This document shows, piece by piece, positions 60,034 to 64,000 of a stretch of DNA of 64,000 nucleotides. A model generated the notes under the pieces. That model was not told where the DNA came from, did not search any database, and saw only the letters and a list, made by a program, of their open reading frames with translations. A program made the position numbers and the translations under genes. The stretch is from Pseudobdellovibrionaceae bacterium (GTDB taxonomy: Bacteria; Bdellovibrionota; UBA1018; UBA6935): the NCBI GenBank assembly GCA_002722705.1, contig PBMP01000006.1:24668-88667 (forward strand). The letters run 5' to 3'. Each line of letters starts with the position of its first letter. Positions within the stretch are counted from its first letter, which is position 1.

Positions 60034-60655
60034 ATTCAATAGAATTATTTTTAAACCACAGCGAAAAATAAATGACACCTCCAATAGTTAAAGCACTACT
60101 GACTAAGTCAATTCCAATATTGAGTGGAAAGGGGGTGTAAGGAGAAAGTCCTCCGAGCAAAAGAACAGGAAGAAGGGCAAAAAACCAAATTCCTAAAAGA
60201 GGGAAGAAGTAGTGTTGACTTAATTCTTTTGAGTCTTGAAATGCATCTGCAATAGTTTCGTTTCTAAAAATAATGAACTGACCGTAAAAAAGGAACTGAA
60301 TTCCAAAATAGATTCCAGGAAGAAGAAAAAGAAGGCCTCCGACAGTTACAAATGCCACATATAACAGAGTTCCACCCAGAATTCGCGGAAAAAAGGGGAT
60401 CGACTCTTCCATCCACTGAGAAAAACTCAATTCGGGTTTTTGGATCAATTTTAATGTTAGTAAAAGTAGGAATGCTTGAGGTGTCGTGAGAATAACTGCA
60501 ATAACAATCATTAAAATGACTTGTTCAGAGAATTGAGTAATGAGCATTCCTTCTAAATTTGAGAGAAGTGCTGAAATTAAAATAAGAAACCCTAAGCGAG
60601 GGAAATGATGAGGGATCCAACGAAGGGTGTCAGTCAAAGCTTGTCGAAATGTCAT
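60032..60655 (-). CDS. Integral membrane protein, YciC/DUF975-like
   Basis: 207 residues with five to six membrane segments: FPRLGFLILISALLSNL, VILMIVIAVILTTPQAFLLLL, ILGGTLLYVAFVTVGGLLFLLPGIYFGIQFLFY, FPLLGIWFFALLPVLLL and a C-terminal one. The GLLFLLPGIYFGIQFLFYGQFIIFRNETIADAFQDSKEL stretch is typical of the YciC/DUF975 group (LPGIYxxxR.....P.II.E). Cotranslated with the ankyrin protein (ATGA overlap). Function unknown. Confidence 0.75.
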   Translation of the reverse strand: MTFRQALTDTLRWIPHHFPRLGFLILISALLSNLEGMLITQFSEQVILMIVIAVILTTPQAFLLLLTLKLIQKPELSFSQWMEESIPFFPRILGGTLLYVAFVTVGGLLFLLPGIYFGIQFLFYGQFIIFRNETIADAFQDSKELSQHYFFPLLGIWFFALLPVLLLGGLSPYTPFPLNIGIDLVSSALTIGGVIYFSLWFKNNSIE

Positions 60656-61455
60656 TTTGAGGTCTCCAGTGTTTTAAGCCAATCAGCGACTTTCGGATGA
60701 TTCTTTAATTCGGCGAGTTCTAGTGCCGTCTTTCCTGTATCTGTCTGAAGAGCGGGGTTTGCTCTTTGTTGGATTAGCGTTTTTACTGCATCCAAATGCC
60801 CATTCTCTGCAGCGTACATCAATGGGGTCTTTCCAAAGCGGTCGCTTTGATCAATAGGTAGTGGAGTCTGACTTAACAGAGTAAGAATTTCAGAATGTCC
60901 TTGTGAGGCCGCCATCATTGCCGCTGTTACTCCAAACTGACCTTCTTGTTTTACATTAACGTTGTGAGAAATCAAATCTTTGACAAATTGAGTTCGTCCT
61001 AAATAGGCACTTCTTAGTAATACAGTATCCCCTTGATCATCTCGGATATGAAGATCAGCTCCTTTTTCGATAAGAAACTTAAAAAAAGGATAAGAATTGT
61101 TTTCAACAGTCCAATAAAGAGCCGTACGTTTTCTTTCGTCTTGAGCGTTGATTTCTGCTCCTTTTATGAGGAGCTTCTTAGCGATTTCAATTTGATCTCC
61201 TCGTGCGGATGCGACAAAGAGAGTTCCTCCTACAGGAAGCGTGGTTTCAAGATGAAGTGCGGAGGATTCAAGAATGGGAGAGATGGTATCCCAATTACCG
61301 GAAAGAGCGGCTTTAAATGCAGAGAGTCGTGGCATGAGTGTTTCATTTCTAAACTTCATAAAATAAGTGATTAATGCACCTGAAAAAAGAATGACCACCA
61401 GTCCAAAGATAAGAAATACGGTTTTTGAAGAGTAGGTTTTATGAGTTGATTTCAT
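60652..61455 (-). CDS. Membrane-anchored ankyrin-repeat protein
   Basis: 267 residues. N-terminal TM at ~14-32 (VFLIFGLVVILFSGALITYF), then six to seven ankyrin repeats to the end: ALHLETTLPVGGTLFVASARGDQIEIAKKLLIKGAEINAQDERKRTALYWTVENNSYPFFKFLIEKGADLHIRDDQGDTVLLRSAYLG... and NGHLDAVKTLIQQRANPALQTDTGKTALELA. The repeats probably face the periplasm after a single uncleaved anchor. Ankyrins bind partners; which is unknown. It pairs with the YciC-like protein. Divergent from purH with ~100 bases between. Confidence 0.85.
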   Translation of the reverse strand: MKSTHKTYSSKTVFLIFGLVVILFSGALITYFMKFRNETLMPRLSAFKAALSGNWDTISPILESSALHLETTLPVGGTLFVASARGDQIEIAKKLLIKGAEINAQDERKRTALYWTVENNSYPFFKFLIEKGADLHIRDDQGDTVLLRSAYLGRTQFVKDLISHNVNVKQEGQFGVTAAMMAASQGHSEILTLLSQTPLPIDQSDRFGKTPLMYAAENGHLDAVKTLIQQRANPALQTDTGKTALELAELKNHPKVADWLKTLETSK

Positions 61456-61554
61456 TGCATGTCTTTATACATGAAAATAGCTTGTGATTCGAAATATTCG
61501 TGACCTCAGTCCTGAATTTAGGTAGGTTGGGGCGAATAAAAACAAGGGGATGGT

Positions 61555-63132
61555 GTGGAAACTCAAAAAAAAGACCAAAGATTAACCATTAGAAGAGCAT
61601 TATTATCTGTTTCAGATAAGTCAGGAATCATTGATCTGGGAAAGGCTCTGATTGAGCATGGTGCAGAAATTTTAGCTTCAGGTGGAACAGCGCAAGTTCT
61701 TCGACATGCTGGACTTGCGGTGACTGATGTAGAGAGTGTTACGGGAAATCCGGAAGCTTTTGGCGGGCGGATGAAAACGCTGTCATTTAAAATGTCCAGT
61801 GGAATTCTTTATCGGAGAGGAAATGAACAAGATGAAGAAGATCGAAAAAATTTGGGAATTCTGCCAATCGATGCAGTTGTCGTAAATTTTTATCCTTTTG
61901 AAGATGCAAAACAGAAATATGAAAACGGCCAAATTTCTGTAGAAGAATTGATTGAACAAATTGATATTGGTGGACCGACCTTGGTTCGAGCGGCCGCTAA
62001 AAATGCACCGGATGTTTTGACGCTTATGGATCCTCATGATTACCGAGTCATTATTGAAGAGCTTCTCATACAAAAAGGAATTCAACAGGAAACAATTGTT
62101 CGTTGTACACAAAAAGCGTGGTCAGAAGTGAGTCATTATGATCGAGTTATTGGAGAAGTATTTGGAAGTCATATTCCACTGAAATATGGAGAGAATCCTC
62201 ATCAGAGCGCTTTCTTTGAGATTGAAAAAAATTCGCCTATCGCATGGAATGCCCCTTTGACTGATTCCGCACTTTCTTACAATAATATGCTTGATATTTC
62301 TGCTGGATATGAACTTTTAAACGAACTCCAGCAATGGAGACCAGATGACTCTTCTGTGGTCATTGTGAAACATAATCAACCTTGTGGAGTTGCACTTTTT
62401 GAAGGAGTTTCCAGTGAAAAGCAAAAAGAAGCTTTTTTGAGAGCGTGGGAAGGGGATCCTATTTCTGCATTTGGAGGGGTGGTTTTGTTTTCTCATCCTT
62501 TAGGAGAGGAAACGGCGTTACTTTTAAGAGACCAATTTATTGAGTGCGTGGTTGCTCCGGGGATGGATTCTGAAACCTCCTCGTTAAAGCTTCTTTGTGA
62601 AAAGAGAAAAAATTTAAAAGCAGTTCGAATTAATTATTTTGGTTCATTGGAGTTCGCTCATCAAATTCGAGTGGTAGGAGGAACGCTGACTCAAGGAAGA
62701 GATCAGGGAATGAACGAGTCTTTTGTCTCTCAAACTCAAAATTCTTGGAATTCAAAAGATGATGCTCTCGGTGCTTTCGGTGTATTTGTGACGAGAGCAT
62801 TAAAGAGCAATGCAATAGCGTTGGTTAGATCATTAGAAGGAGGCTTTCAGTGTGTAGGAGCTGGGCAGGGCCAACCAAATCGAGTGGAAGCTCTTCAAAA
62901 ACTAGCGATTCCTAGAGCACAAGCTGTCTTGAAAAAGCAAACACTCGAAGAGTGTATTTTAGTAAGTGATGCTTTTTTTCCGTTTCGAGATAGCATCGAC
63001 TTTTCTGCTTCTTTTGGAATAAAAAAAATAATTCAGCCAGGGGGAAGTCGAAAGGATCAGGAAGTCATTACCGCTTGTAATGAACAAGGAGTCGCTATGG
63101 CTTTTTCTGGAGTTCGACACTTTAGACATTAA
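61555..63132 (+). CDS. purH: Bifunctional AICAR transformylase / IMP cyclohydrolase
   Basis: Last two steps to IMP. 525 residues from a GTG with AAGGGGA four bases upstream. IMP cyclohydrolase (~10-200): ALLSVSDKSGIIDLGKALIEHGAEILASGGTA and KMSSGILYRR, VVVNFYPF. AICAR transformylase (~205-525): KYGENPHQSAFFE, VVIVKHNQPCGVA (the conserved K-H), ISAFGGVV and SDAFFPFRDSI. It is separated from purQ by the histone-like gene and the opposite-strand pair, so it needs its own promoter. 16 bases before purM. Confidence 0.97.
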   Translation: METQKKDQRLTIRRALLSVSDKSGIIDLGKALIEHGAEILASGGTAQVLRHAGLAVTDVESVTGNPEAFGGRMKTLSFKMSSGILYRRGNEQDEEDRKNLGILPIDAVVVNFYPFEDAKQKYENGQISVEELIEQIDIGGPTLVRAAAKNAPDVLTLMDPHDYRVIIEELLIQKGIQQETIVRCTQKAWSEVSHYDRVIGEVFGSHIPLKYGENPHQSAFFEIEKNSPIAWNAPLTDSALSYNNMLDISAGYELLNELQQWRPDDSSVVIVKHNQPCGVALFEGVSSEKQKEAFLRAWEGDPISAFGGVVLFSHPLGEETALLLRDQFIECVVAPGMDSETSSLKLLCEKRKNLKAVRINYFGSLEFAHQIRVVGGTLTQGRDQGMNESFVSQTQNSWNSKDDALGAFGVFVTRALKSNAIALVRSLEGGFQCVGAGQGQPNRVEALQKLAIPRAQAVLKKQTLEECILVSDAFFPFRDSIDFSASFGIKKIIQPGGSRKDQEVITACNEQGVAMAFSGVRHFRH

Positions 63133-63148
63133 ATAAAGGAGACGTTTT

Positions 63149-64000
63149 GTGAAATTAACTTATAGTGATGCAGGTGTTGATGTAGCTCAAGGAGATGCGT
63201 TTGTACGGCAGATTTCTAAACTTGTTCGATCGACTCATCATTCGAAAGTAAAATCTCATCCCTCTGGATATGCTTCTCTTTATCGTTTTTTTAATGGATA
63301 TCTTGCAGCCAGTACAGATGGAGTGGGTACTAAATTAAAACTTGCTTTTGACTCCGGGATTCATACTTCGGTGGGTGAAGATTTAGTGGCCATGTCTGTC
63401 AATGACCTTCTTTGTGTCGGTGCGACTCCAGCTTTTTTTTTAGATTATTTAGCAACAAGTCGTCTTGATCCTTCTGTTCATGTAGATGTGGTGAAAGGAA
63501 TCGTAAGAGGCTGTAAAAAAGCAAAAATCGCGTTAGTTGGAGGGGAAACAGCGGAGATGCCTGGGTTTTACTCATCTGGAGAGTATGATCTTGCTGGATT
63601 TGCAGTAGGCTACGTAGAACGAGAAATGCTATTTAAACAAAAAATAAAAAAGGGAGATGTTTTGATTGGTCTTCCTTCTACAGGTTTTCATAGTAACGGA
63701 TACAGTCTGGTCAGAAAGATATTAGAGAAAAATCCAAAAAGTATTGATATTCGAGAACTTTTAAAACCCACTGAAATTTATGTAGACTCTGTTTTGCCTT
63801 TGATTCGGTCAAAGAAAATCAAGGCGATGGCTCATATTACGGGGGGTGGGCTTTGGAATCTAACTCGTTTATCTCAATCCGTTTCTTACCAAGTGAATCT
63901 TCCTCAAACTAAAAGTCTTCCTCAGGGTTTTCGGTGGTTGATCGATCTTGATCAAGTGAGTCCTATTGAGATGATGAGAACTTTTAATATGGGAATAGGA
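63149..64000 (+). CDS. purM: Phosphoribosylformylglycinamidine cyclo-ligase, 5' part (runs off the window)
   Basis: Makes AIR from FGAM. Open from a GTG at 63149 with AAGGAG seven bases upstream to the end of the window, 284 codons of a normal ~340. Diagnostic stretches: YSDAGVDVAQGD, YLAASTDGVGTKLKLAFDSG, DLVAMSVNDLLCVGATPAFFLDYLA, LVGGETAEMPGFY, EYDLAGFAVG, IGLPSTGFHSNGYSLVRKIL and MAHITGGGLWNLTRL. It lies in an operon with purH. The truncation is due to the window end only. Confidence 0.96.
   Translation, partial: MKLTYSDAGVDVAQGDAFVRQISKLVRSTHHSKVKSHPSGYASLYRFFNGYLAASTDGVGTKLKLAFDSGIHTSVGEDLVAMSVNDLLCVGATPAFFLDYLATSRLDPSVHVDVVKGIVRGCKKAKIALVGGETAEMPGFYSSGEYDLAGFAVGYVEREMLFKQKIKKGDVLIGLPSTGFHSNGYSLVRKILEKNPKSIDIRELLKPTEIYVDSVLPLIRSKKIKAMAHITGGGLWNLTRLSQSVSYQVNLPQTKSLPQGFRWLIDLDQVSPIEMMRTFNMGIG

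Noticed and set aside
1..64000. tRNA or rRNA genes
   Set aside because: No T-arm consensus or cloverleaf was found in any intergenic gap when read by eye; a tRNAscan run would be decisive.

Overview
The window is about 64 kb of AT-rich bacterial chromosome, densely packed with housekeeping genes and large exported proteins of unclear function. I see no phage, insertion sequence, tRNA, rRNA or CRISPR array. The gene content (a prkA-yeaH-spoVR cluster, long PutA, separate AbiE-type and orphan nucleotidyltransferase modules, many big signal-peptide or lipobox proteins, a lysine-rich histone-like peptide, frequent TTG/GTG starts) suggests a Gram-negative of the former Deltaproteobacteria, possibly Bdellovibrionota. 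That placement is inference from gene content, not a phylogenetic result.

Layout. 1-2.8 kb: the 3' end of putA, proC and a convergent acidic protein. 2.9-7.2 kb: secA and a polytopic GT-C-like membrane protein. 7.4-16.4 kb: a pmbA-PP2C phosphatase-M23 peptidase operon, divergent from prkA-yeaH-spoVR, then an RluA-type pseudouridine synthase. 16.4-23.2 kb: four large lipoproteins that look like two two-gene units. 23.6-25.2 kb: an AbiEi/AbiEii toxin-antitoxin pair with a duplicated palindromic operator. 25.3-27.7 kb: a frameshifted O-antigen-ligase-like gene and an exported protein with a Tyr-Pro-Ser tandem repeat. 27.7-33.8 kb: a STAS/PAS pair, an Arg-tailed exported protein, an exported protein with two uracil-DNA-glycosylase-like domains, and a GNAT protein. 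33.9-36.6 kb: a four-gene operon (DOMON-like, NamZ/DUF1343, rhodanese, SH3b). 36.5-43.7 kb: a ferredoxin variant, polA, an ICMT-type methyltransferase, an orphan exported protein, and a nucleotidyltransferase plus winged-helix pair. 44-46.2 kb: E1 alpha and beta of a 2-oxo-acid dehydrogenase. 46.2-49.8 kb: an unassigned cytosolic protein and a large exported coiled-coil protein. 49.8-64 kb: dapF and then de novo purine synthesis.

Purine synthesis dominates the right end. purF, purC, purD, purN, purL and purQ are joined mostly by 4-base stop/start overlaps. After purQ come a 389-base A/T-tract region, the histone-like gene and two opposite-strand genes, and then purH and purM. PurL carries an N-terminal PurS-like part and pairs with a separate PurQ. 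PurC is long and divergent.

The observations I would follow first are: the exported tandem UDG-fold protein; the nucleotidyltransferase/winged-helix pair with a near-leaderless promoter; the lipoprotein cluster with shared leader motifs; the T8 slippery frameshift in the O-antigen-ligase-like gene; and the ferredoxin with Asp in place of a cluster Cys.
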